DNA of 40,659 nt from Candidatus Schekmanbacteria bacterium (GTDB lineage Bacteria > SZUA-182). Location of the stretch: contig JACRJN010000187.1 of assembly GCA_016235675.1 (NCBI GenBank), forward strand, positions 1 to 40,659, written 5' to 3'. Under the pieces are notes generated by a model, which worked only from the letters and a program-made list of their open reading frames with translations, had not been told where the DNA came from and searched no databases. The position numbers were made by a program, and so were the translations under genes. Of this stretch, positions 1 through 7,775 are shown piece by piece (the stretch's first letter is position 1; each line of letters starts with the position of its first letter).

Positions 1-2140
1 TATGACCTTCTAAAACAGTTATTATTTCACCGCTGCTCACATCCCAGAGACGAATATTGTGATCCTCTCCGGCTCCGGCTAAAATTGTGCCGTCCGGACT
101 AAAACAGATACACAATACAACGTCACCGTTAAAGGTATTGATCAAATTCCCGCTGTTGCTGTCCCATAACCGGATCGTCTTGTCATAACCGCCGCTGGCC
201 AATATTGATCCGTCATTATTGAAAGCTACGCTCATAACCACATCATCATGCCCGCTCAAAACCCCTTCCACCCTTTTTTGTACCACATCCCACAAGCGCA
301 CGGTTTTATCATCGCCGCCGCTGGCTAATAATGCCCCGTCGGGTGAAAAACATACACCGCGCACCCAATCCTCATGACCTTGCAACGTAGCGATCAGTTC
401 TCCCTGAGGGATGCTCCACAAGCAGACATTCTTATCATCGCCGCCGCTGGCCAATATCGACCCGCCGCAGTTGAAACTCAGACTGTTGACCTGGGCGCTG
501 TGTCCGCTCAGTCGCCGGATTAACCGGCCTGAGGCCGCTTCCCATAAGATAACGGTACTGTTGCTGTAACCTGCGGCTAAGATAGTGCCGTCGGGGGAAA
601 AGGCCAGGCAGCGCGCCGGGCTGTCGAGCGTTTCGATATAAGGGAGATCGACAAATTCCACCTCCTGTAAATAACAATCGGTCAAAACTGCGTCTTTGAG
701 AAAACTGTTTCTCAGGTTAGTACCGGAAAGATTAGCACCGGTTAAATCGGTTTGTTCCAGCATCGCATCGGATAAGTCCGCCCCCGGAATCTGCGCTCCG
801 GCCAGATTCAGGCCGGAAAAGGAAAAATGGGAGGCATTAAGAATGGATGCGGCATTCGCTGATGCCTTGTCTATATCGGTGTTATTTTTAGATTTTTCAA
901 TTATTTGCAACAAATTATCATTGGTGGTTTTCATCTCCGCCATAAAATATATAATGGCCGGGTCTTGAGTCAGCAATTTTTTGTTCAGATTTTCCCATTT
1001 GTTATTGATCGTCTCCGAATATAACTTATGGGCGGCAAAATATTCCTGAAAGGACTGGTGGATAAACCGCAAAGCGTTCTCGCCACATTTTTGAATAGGA
1101 AAAAGAGAGCTTAGGGTATTGTCTAAACTCAATCCATAAGATTCTAAAAGTCCCGGCTCTGCGGTCTGATTTTTACCGGCTAAAAACATGGCAAAAGCCA
1201 AATCCTGCGCCAGGTGGAAAAACTTTTCCCACCCTGACGCCGATTGTCCCAGGGAAAATTGCAGTTCGAAAAAAGCCTGATAGAGTTTATCCCTGGTATA
1301 ATTGTTTAACTGTTCGCCTCTTTCTGACAGCCCAGGCAGGATACTTACAATAAGATACAGCAATAAGGGGTTAGCGGCTTGTCCTTTTAATGTATGGGAG
1401 CTATCGATTTTTTGCAGGTATTGCTTCCAATCTTTCCAGGGACTTTCATCCGCCGCGGCATATTTTTTCAGATATTCCGTTAGTTGGGCAGGGGAAAAAG
1501 AAGCAATGTATAACGGCTTTAATAATTTTCCCTCGTGAACGTTAGTATCAAGGTTCAATGGAGTAAACAGCGAGATTTCTTCGTTGCGGGTTAAATAGCG
1601 ATTCCGGCAAGAGATAATAATTTTAGCCTGCCATTTATCAAATTGATTTAATAGGTTTCCCTTGCTTGCGTATTCATCATAAGCGTCAAGAATGAAAATG
1701 AATTTTTGCTTTTTACGCAGGGATTCTATCTCCGCTTCATTTAACCCCGCCCGGTTTAAGGTAGTTGTGATTAATTGATCTTTCGGCGCTGAGCCTAAAT
1801 CCAGGTAAAGCGGCAAAGGCGCTTGATTATCTGCTAAATAACCGTCGATTAATTTAAGCGTCAAATATCGGCAAAAGGTGGTTTTACCGGCTCCGGAATT
1901 GCCTAATAACAACAATAGCCGGGAATTGTTTTGCAAAAACGCCAGGGCTTTTTCTTCTAAGTCGATGTCGCTATGCTGGCTATAGATGGTATCGGCGCAT
2001 TTTAGGGGGATATAAAATTTTAAGGCCGGATGATTTTGGATAAGCGCCGAATTTTCGGAAATAGTGTACGTTTCCGGTGGATTATTTCCCCAGACGGAGG
2101 AAAAAAGGATGTTGATTATTGGTTCTATATAGTTAATCAT
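1..2140 (-). CDS. NACHT/STAND NTPase with pentapeptide repeats and C-terminal WD40 repeats (C-terminus cut by window edge)
   Basis: Own reverse-strand translation from ATG at 2140: Walker A LLLLLGNSGAGKTTFCRYL, Walker B KFIFILDAYDEY, pentapeptides GLNLAGAQIPGADLSDAMLEQTDLTGANLSGTNL, WD40 blades GHEDWVRGVCFSPDGALLASGGDDKTVRLWD. Open to position 1, absent from the supplied ORF track. Confidence 0.9.
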   Translation of the reverse strand, partial: MINYIEPIINILFSSVWGNNPPETYTISENSALIQNHPALKFYIPLKCADTIYSQHSDIDLEEKALAFLQNNSRLLLLLGNSGAGKTTFCRYLTLKLIDGYLADNQAPLPLYLDLGSAPKDQLITTTLNRAGLNEAEIESLRKKQKFIFILDAYDEYASKGNLLNQFDKWQAKIIISCRNRYLTRNEEISLFTPLNLDTNVHEGKLLKPLYIASFSPAQLTEYLKKYAAADESPWKDWKQYLQKIDSSHTLKGQAANPLLLYLIVSILPGLSERGEQLNNYTRDKLYQAFFELQFSLGQSASGWEKFFHLAQDLAFAMFLAGKNQTAEPGLLESYGLSLDNTLSSLFPIQKCGENALRFIHQSFQEYFAAHKLYSETINNKWENLNKKLLTQDPAIIYFMAEMKTTNDNLLQIIEKSKNNTDIDKASANAASILNASHFSFSGLNLAGAQIPGADLSDAMLEQTDLTGANLSGTNLRNSFLKDAVLTDCYLQEVEFVDLPYIETLDSPARCLAFSPDGTILAAGYSNSTVILWEAASGRLIRRLSGHSAQVNSLSFNCGGSILASGGDDKNVCLWSIPQGELIATLQGHEDWVRGVCFSPDGALLASGGDDKTVRLWDVVQKRVEGVLSGHDDVVMSVAFNNDGSILASGGYDKTIRLWDSNSGNLINTFNGDVVLCICFSPDGTILAGAGEDHNIRLWDVSSGEIITVLEGH

Positions 2141-2438
2141 AGGCTTTTATGATTTTGGTCTTTCGGCTTGCCCTCAAAATTAATATCGTAGTTCCAGCCC
2201 TTTAGGGCTGATCTTCATGGCATAAAGCCATGCGATAAAGACTTACAAATAGTTTAATTTTCTCAGTTTTAATTCAAGCCTTCCAGACGACCATACCTTT
2301 AGCCTCAGCCTAAGGCTGAAAATGCGTGGCTAAAGCCACGGGACTACATCTTTTATTGAACGTTACCCCTTGGTTGTTTCGGCGTGGGAACACGCCGAAA
2401 CATCAACTTGGTAGCGTTCTCAATAGGAGACCCAAAGC

Positions 2439-2516
2439 GTCATTGCGAGCGGTAGCGAAGCAATCTCCATGCGAGCCTCTGAGATTGCTTCGGCGATAAG
2501 GCTGCCTCGCAATGAC
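2439..2516. repeat. Palindromic family C (GTCATTGCGAG...GCAATGAC)
   Basis: Recurs at 9973-10034 (truncated), inside 10698-10859, at 32665-32700 (half) and inside 39111-39270. Confidence 0.85.
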
Positions 2517-2522
2517 AATTTT

Positions 2523-3407
2523 TTAACAAGACCTCACAATCTCGGTACCAATCCCTTCATCGGTAAAAATTTCCAGTAACAGCGCATGAGAAATACGCCC
2601 GTCGACGATGTGCGCCTTATTGACACCGGCGCGCAGGGCGTATAGACAGGATTGAATCTTGGGCAGCATTCCTCCGGCAATCGTTCCCTCCAGGATCATG
2701 GCCTGAATTCTTTCCTCGCTGATGCTGGATAAGATCTTTTCATCTTTATCATACACCCCGGCCACATCGGTAAGATAAACCAGCTTTTCCGCCCGCAGCG
2801 CTGCGGCCACCGCTCCGGCCACTTCGTCGCTGTTGATGTTGTAGGTGGTGCGATCATGACCCACCCCGACCGGGGCGATAACCGGGATAAACCGATCGCT
2901 GTCCAATAATTCCAAAACCCTGGTGTTGATATTAATCACCCGTCCTACCAATCCGATATCTATCCCTTTATTATTACCGGAGAAGGGATTTTCTCCCAGA
3001 TAGCGTTTTTCCGCCTGAATCAAATCGCCGTCTTTGCCGCTCAAGCCGATGGCCTTTCCTCCGTGATGATTGATCAGGCTGACCAGGTCTTTGTTGATTT
3101 GACCGGTAAGCACCATCTCCACAACTTCCATAGCCTCAGGAGAGGTGCAGCGCACACCGGAGGCGAATTGGATTTTGATCCCCAGACGGCGCATCAATTC
3201 ATCGATTTGAGGCCCCCCGCCGTGAACTACGATTGGATTTATTCCGATACACTTGAGTAAGACTAGATTGCGGGCGAAATCCTCCTTTAATTGCTCGCTG
3301 AGCATGGCGTTGCCGCCGTATTTGATGACGATGGTTTTACCGGAAAACTTGCGGATGTAAGGTAAAGCTTCCATTAGTACCTGGGCTTTTTCGATTAATG
3401 TTTCCAT
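2523..3407 (-). CDS. argB: Acetylglutamate kinase
   Basis: KTIVIKYGGNAM, VVHGGGPQIDELMRRLGI, EKLVYLTDVAGVYD, GGMLPKI motifs of the ArgB amino-acid kinase family. Confidence 0.95.
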   Translation of the reverse strand: METLIEKAQVLMEALPYIRKFSGKTIVIKYGGNAMLSEQLKEDFARNLVLLKCIGINPIVVHGGGPQIDELMRRLGIKIQFASGVRCTSPEAMEVVEMVLTGQINKDLVSLINHHGGKAIGLSGKDGDLIQAEKRYLGENPFSGNNKGIDIGLVGRVININTRVLELLDSDRFIPVIAPVGVGHDRTTYNINSDEVAGAVAAALRAEKLVYLTDVAGVYDKDEKILSSISEERIQAMILEGTIAGGMLPKIQSCLYALRAGVNKAHIVDGRISHALLLEIFTDEGIGTEIVRSC

Positions 3408-3551
3408 TTTTTCTCCCGGATTAAAAGGCTATAGAGCTATGCAGTAACTATTAATTACCACGAAGGACACGAAGAAGAAATATTGGGTAGCGTACTCGTA
3501 GTGCCAGGGCTTTAGCCCTGGAAATTCAGCCCTAAAGGGCTGGAACTACGA

Positions 3552-3746
3552 TTAAGCTTCTTTAAAGCATTCAATAAAACGCTTATAGGAGCGGTCATAT
3601 GTACGCTCTACTTCTTTTGGGAAAAAACAGGCCGGCAACTGCCGGGCTTGGCGATGATATGAGACACATTCACAGCATTTACCTTTCCGCTCGCAAGACG
3701 GATAACTGCAAGCGCATTTCTGTAAATTAGCTTCGTAACAGTCCAA
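3552..3746 (-). CDS. Small cysteine-rich protein (DUF6485-like); likely TTG start at 3746
   Basis: CACSYPSCERKGKCCECVSYHRQARQLPACFF motif; AGGAGGG lies just upstream of the TTG. The ATG at 3773 given in the track sits upstream of that RBS. Confidence 0.65.
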   Translation of the reverse strand: MDCYEANLQKCACSYPSCERKGKCCECVSYHRQARQLPACFFPKEVERTYDRSYKRFIECFKEA

Positions 3747-3778
3747 TTTATTCCCTCCTGTTTTATCACACAAAGTTT

Positions 3779-3881
3779 TGTAGGGTGGGCTGTGCCCACC
3801 ACATTTGATGGCCTGACATTATTTATGCCGGTCAAATATTAACCGATAATAGTTTAAAATGGTGGGCAAAGCCCACCCTGC
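3779..3881. repeat. Family B palindromic element (GTAGGGTGGGCTGTGCCCACC ... GGTGGGCAAAGCCCACCCT)
   Basis: Same ~100-bp core (GGCCTGACATTATTTATGCCGGTCAAATAT) occurs at 10116-10203 (inverted) and, diverged, at 25099-25206. Confidence 0.85.
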
Positions 3882-3912
3882 TATTGCTACTTTTTTCCGT
3901 CTTCACCCGTCA

Positions 3913-5160
3913 TCAAAACTCTGCCAAAAAAACAGCATTCCGGCCTTCTTTCTTGGCCTTATAAAGAGCCGTATCCGCCGCCTGAACTACGGTTTCCACG
4001 CTATTGCCGTGTAAGGGAAAAGCGGCTACGCCGATGCTGACCGTAATTTTACTTTTACCGGTAAAAACCGTCTGGACTTGATTGCGAATCCGCTCCGCCA
4101 GGCTAAGAACTCCCTCCAGGGCGATTTTTTTTCTGATTAGTTCCGCCTGCATAACCCCGTAAGAGGGAGAAGATTCCGGGAGGATAATAATAAACTCATC
4201 TCCGCCGTAACGAAAAGGTATGTCCACATTATAAACCGCTAAATTGCAGTCGGCGCGGATATTGTGTTTTAAGATACCGGCTACCCCTTGCAGGAGTTTA
4301 TCGCCTTCCAGATGGCCGAAAGTATCATTAAAGGCTTTAAACCCATCCAGATCGATCAATAACAGCGAAACCAGATGATTGAAGCGGTGCGCCCGCTCGA
4401 TTTCACTCTGCAAACTGTGAAAGAAATGTTTGCGATTATATAATCCGGTCAAATGATCGCGAATAACTTTCTCTTTTAAATTTTCCTGATTGCTTTTATG
4501 CAGCCGCATAAAATAGGTTCCCACCGAAGCGGTGCAAATCGTGATAAAAGCAATCCAGGAAAAAAATACCCAAACCAGATTTTCGCCGTAACCTTGTGCA
4601 TAATCATAAAAAGGCATCTTGACTTGCGGGATTATGCCTCTTGTTTCCAGAGAGAAAAGCCAACCTAAAGAGCAGATAGCAAACAGCGCTACCCCCCAGG
4701 TATCTTTAGCCTGGTCGAAAACCAAAGCCGATTCCAGCACGATCAGCGGACAGATAATCCAGACCCAGCTTATCACCCCTCCGGTATAATGGATCACAAA
4801 AATGACTAAAACAACGTCCAATAAAACATGTAGCTGCCGCAACCCACGCAAATGGGAAAGCCAATGATAGCTATATTGGTACCAGATATTGGATAAAACG
4901 GTGCCAAAAAAAATATAAAATAAGGGTAAGGCAAATTGCCGCACCGCGGTAAATAAATCGGATTTAAAACCAATTATGGAAGTCAGAACAAGTGCATAGG
5001 TTAAACATGTCCCGCTGAAAATCCACCTGGCCCTGATCATTTTTCCCAGATGCTGTTCAAAGCGGGATACCTGTTCGATTTCAGATGTGACCGGGTCGGC
5101 GGAGGTATAAAAACTAAGCGGTTTTATAAATCGATTGATTAAATTAACCAATTTATTCAT
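3913..5160 (-). CDS. Membrane-bound GGDEF diguanylate cyclase
   Basis: N-terminal multi-TM region, then DHLTGLYNRKHF and FRYGGDEFIIILPE; the residues at the I-site position are YNVD instead of RxxD. Confidence 0.9.
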   Translation of the reverse strand: MNKLVNLINRFIKPLSFYTSADPVTSEIEQVSRFEQHLGKMIRARWIFSGTCLTYALVLTSIIGFKSDLFTAVRQFALPLFYIFFGTVLSNIWYQYSYHWLSHLRGLRQLHVLLDVVLVIFVIHYTGGVISWVWIICPLIVLESALVFDQAKDTWGVALFAICSLGWLFSLETRGIIPQVKMPFYDYAQGYGENLVWVFFSWIAFITICTASVGTYFMRLHKSNQENLKEKVIRDHLTGLYNRKHFFHSLQSEIERAHRFNHLVSLLLIDLDGFKAFNDTFGHLEGDKLLQGVAGILKHNIRADCNLAVYNVDIPFRYGGDEFIIILPESSPSYGVMQAELIRKKIALEGVLSLAERIRNQVQTVFTGKSKITVSIGVAAFPLHGNSVETVVQAADTALYKAKKEGRNAVFLAEF

Positions 5161-6199
5161 TGGCTGAATCTTTTAATGGCTTCTTCAATATTTGTATCTC
5201 TTTTTCCAGCAATTTAATTTTTGCGTATAAATCCGGCAATTTTCTGGTTATCGCTTCTGTTTTGCGCCATTCCTGATGGGGGACTCCGATAAAACCCGCT
5301 AAAACAGTTCCCGGCGCGGTGTTTTTGGTTACCCCCGCTTTGGCCGCGACCTTGGTGTCATCAGCCAGTTCGATATGGCCGACTACCCCGACTTGCCCGC
5401 CTAAAACCACCCGTTTCCCCAATTTGGTACTCCCGGAAATGCCAGTTTGGGCGACGATAATAGAATTTTCGCCGATCACCACATTATGGGCGATTTGCAC
5501 CAGGTTGTCGATTTTAGTACACCGTCCGATACAAGTAGCTCCCAGGGCACCGCGGTCGATGGTGACGTTGGCGCCGATTTCCACCTCGTCTTCAATCTCC
5601 ACCGTCCCCACCTGGGGAATTTTTTGCTGCTTGCCCTGGGCGAAAACATAACCGAAACCGTCGCTTCCGATGACGGTTCCGCTGTGGATGATAACCTTGT
5701 TGCCAATACTGACTTTTTGGTAAATGCTTACATTGGCGTGGATGACGCAATTGTCGCCGATACGGCAGTCATTAGCGATAGATACGCCGGGATAGATATA
5801 AGTCCCGTCTCCGATGTAACTATTTTCTCCAATCGCCGTATGGGCGGCCAGATAGACGTTTTGCCCGATTTGGGCGCTTTGGGCGATTACCGCGGTAGGA
5901 TGAATCCCCGGAGCGGGCGGGCGATCAGGATAGATCAGGGTCATTACCAGAGCAAAGGCGGCGTAGGGATTATCGACTTGTAAAAGCGCAACCGGGGCTT
6001 GTTCGATTTGACGGGAGACTATTACGGCCGCGGCTTTGGTGCTTTCTAAGTATTGGGCGTATTTAGGATTAGAGATAAAAGTGATTGATCCGGTATCGGC
6101 GGATTCTATCGGCTTGACGGCTGTGATCATTGTTTGCGGGTCGCCGATTACGCGCCCGCCGGTGATTTGGGCTAATTGTTGCAAAGTATAATTTGGCAT
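5153..6199 (-). CDS. lpxD: UDP-3-O-acyl-glucosamine N-acyltransferase
   Basis: Left-handed beta-helix hexapeptides (GENSYIGDGTYIYPGVSI, IAHNVVIGENSIIVAQTGISGSTKLG); likely start MPNYTLQQLAQITGG at 6199. Confidence 0.93.
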   Translation of the reverse strand: MPNYTLQQLAQITGGRVIGDPQTMITAVKPIESADTGSITFISNPKYAQYLESTKAAAVIVSRQIEQAPVALLQVDNPYAAFALVMTLIYPDRPPAPGIHPTAVIAQSAQIGQNVYLAAHTAIGENSYIGDGTYIYPGVSIANDCRIGDNCVIHANVSIYQKVSIGNKVIIHSGTVIGSDGFGYVFAQGKQQKIPQVGTVEIEDEVEIGANVTIDRGALGATCIGRCTKIDNLVQIAHNVVIGENSIIVAQTGISGSTKLGKRVVLGGQVGVVGHIELADDTKVAAKAGVTKNTAPGTVLAGFIGVPHQEWRKTEAITRKLPDLYAKIKLLEKEIQILKKPLKDSANE

Positions 6200-6321
6200 T
6201 AATTTGTTTCCGGTTTCATATCGGTTTGAGGACAAACCGAAAGATCGTGAAAAATTTATCGGTGTTTCGGTGAAAATATCCCAAAACCCGAAACAGAAAA
6301 CGCATCATAGTAATTGACAAA

Positions 6322-6692
6322 GGCTCAATATGGATTTCAGGGGCTTACAACAAAGTGTAGGTTGGGTTGAGGAACGAAACCCAACAAAATCAAATAAAAT
6401 CGTTGGGATACACCCGCTCAACCCAACCTACTTAACCTGAGTTCGGGATAACAAGCTGAGTTTTCCCCCTTTAGCAAAGGGGGATTAAGGGGGATTTTCA
6501 TATTATAATCTTCCATAACTTATTGTATTTGAATAATTACTTAAGGTTAGATTCAATTAGAAAATCTCCCCCACCCCTCTTTGCCAAAGAGGGGAAAATT
6601 ATTTACAGATATGTCTAACTTATTGTATTTGCGATGAACTTATCCCGAACTCAGGTTACTTAAGTTCAAGCCCCCGAAATCCATATTGAGCC
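6322..6692. mobile_element. Nested composite of palindromic elements
   Basis: Outer IR GGCTCAATATGGATTTC(A/G)GGGGCTT flanked by direct repeat TTGACAAA; inner element 6435-6656 flanked by TACTTA. Confidence 0.85.
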
Positions 6693-6721
6693 TTGACAAA
6701 AATATTTAAGCCACTTATACT
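6693..6721 (+). promoter_or_regulatory. Sigma70 promoter TTGACA-17-TATACT
   Basis: TTGACA 6693-6698, 17-nt spacer, TATACT 6716-6721; 6 nt between the -10 and ATG 6728. Confidence 0.75.
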
Positions 6722-6727
6722 GAAATT

Positions 6728-6925
6728 ATGAAATTAACCATAAAACAAAAGGAACATTTAGGTAATTTCCTTACCGATATGGTTAAAACCACTATGACAG
6801 TTTTTGTAATTGGAGGTCTTATCCCAGCCGCAAATATCCCAAGAGGTTATATTGTGCTTGGATTTTTTGCGGCTTTCCTTCTGTTAATAATTGGATTAAT
6901 TCTCATTACTGGAGAAACATCATGA
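6728..6925 (+). CDS. Small two-TM membrane protein
   Basis: 65 aa, two hydrophobic segments (TTMTVFVIGGLIPAANIP; GYIVLGFFAAFLLLIIGLILI); well placed behind a strong promoter; ATGA overlap with the next ORF. Confidence 0.7.
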   Translation: MKLTIKQKEHLGNFLTDMVKTTMTVFVIGGLIPAANIPRGYIVLGFFAAFLLLIIGLILITGETS

Positions 6926-7026
6926 CTAACCAAACCATAGTAATTATATTTTTATTTCTTCTGGCTCTAGGTGGATTGATTGTCGCACTTACCACCAAGG
7001 AAAAGAAAAATCAGCATAAAAAGTGA
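6922..7026 (+). CDS. 34-aa single-TM peptide, translationally coupled to the upstream small membrane protein
   Basis: ATG 6922 overlaps TGA 6923-6925; MTNQTIVIIFLFLLALGGLIVALTTKEKKNQHKK. Below the length cutoff of the ORF track. Confidence 0.6.
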   Translation: MTNQTIVIIFLFLLALGGLIVALTTKEKKNQHKK

Positions 7027-7035
7027 TACGTACAT

Positions 7036-7067
7036 TTTCTCTCGGCTTGGGGACAAGCCGAGAGAAA
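7036..7067. terminator. 14-bp perfect hairpin with GGGA loop between convergent genes
   Basis: TTTCTCTCGGCTTG-GGGA-CAAGCCGAGAGAAA; no long T-run, so terminator function is uncertain. Confidence 0.5.
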
Positions 7068-7073
7068 TAAAGC

Positions 7074-7643
7074 CTACTTCTTCCCCTTCTCTTTGGCCTC
7101 GGATTTATCATAGGCTTCGATCACTTTATCCGTTAAATCGACATGCGGATCGGCATAGAGGACGTTGCTTTCCCGCAGTTCCAATATCAGCAGATATTTT
7201 TCCTCTTCCCCGATTTGTTTAATAATATCCATAGCAGTGTCGTTAATGGTCTTTAGCGCCTCTTTTTCGTAACGCTTTAAGACCAAAAGGGAATCCTCCT
7301 GATAGCGTTTCAAATCTATTTCTTTCTGGCGCAGTTCTTCTTCCATTTTATTTTTAGCATCCAATGATAAGATAAGACGCTTTTTGTTCAAATCCTCTTC
7401 CAGTTTATCCAGTTCGTTTTTCATCATCTCCAGCTTGGTTCTTTTTTCTTTGGCGATGTCATCCAGTTCCTTTTTTATCTTTTTCCCGGCCTTGGTTTCC
7501 TCTAAAATTCGCTGGGCGTAAACATAACCGATTTTAGTCCCTGCCGGTTTTTCGTTGGTGCTTTTTTCAGCCGCCCGGACTAATCCCGCCGTCAGTAAAA
7601 AACTTAAACACCCGGACAAGGCTACGATTTTAACTTTGGACAT
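7074..7643 (-). CDS. OmpH/Skp-like periplasmic chaperone
   Basis: Signal peptide MSKVKIVALSGCLSFLLTAGLVRAAE, KIGYVYAQRILEET, long charged coiled coil. Confidence 0.85.
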   Translation of the reverse strand: MSKVKIVALSGCLSFLLTAGLVRAAEKSTNEKPAGTKIGYVYAQRILEETKAGKKIKKELDDIAKEKRTKLEMMKNELDKLEEDLNKKRLILSLDAKNKMEEELRQKEIDLKRYQEDSLLVLKRYEKEALKTINDTAMDIIKQIGEEEKYLLILELRESNVLYADPHVDLTDKVIEAYDKSEAKEKGKK

Positions 7644-7722
7644 TAAAAAAACCCTCCTTTCTATTTAACCTAAGCTTAACATAAAACCATAAAAATTAAA
7701 ATGCCCACGTTTTGATCATGTC

Positions 7723-7757
7723 TTTGGTAGCACAGGCTTCCAGCCTGTGCTACCAAA
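7723..7757. repeat. Palindrome family F (GGTAGCACAGGC...GCCTGTGCTACC)
   Basis: 16-bp perfect inverted repeat with 3-nt loop; same family recurs near 29085, 35036 and 38917. Confidence 0.85.
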
Positions 7758-7775
7758 TGGGGGGAGGCAGCTAAG

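Noticed and set aside
435-677. ORF of 80 aa (435-677, minus) and 696-968 plus ORF from the track
   Set aside because: Out-of-frame or antisense ORFs inside the NACHT-pentapeptide-WD40 gene.
5319-5983. Plus-strand ORFs opposite lpxD
   Set aside because: Antisense to hexapeptide-repeat coding sequence.
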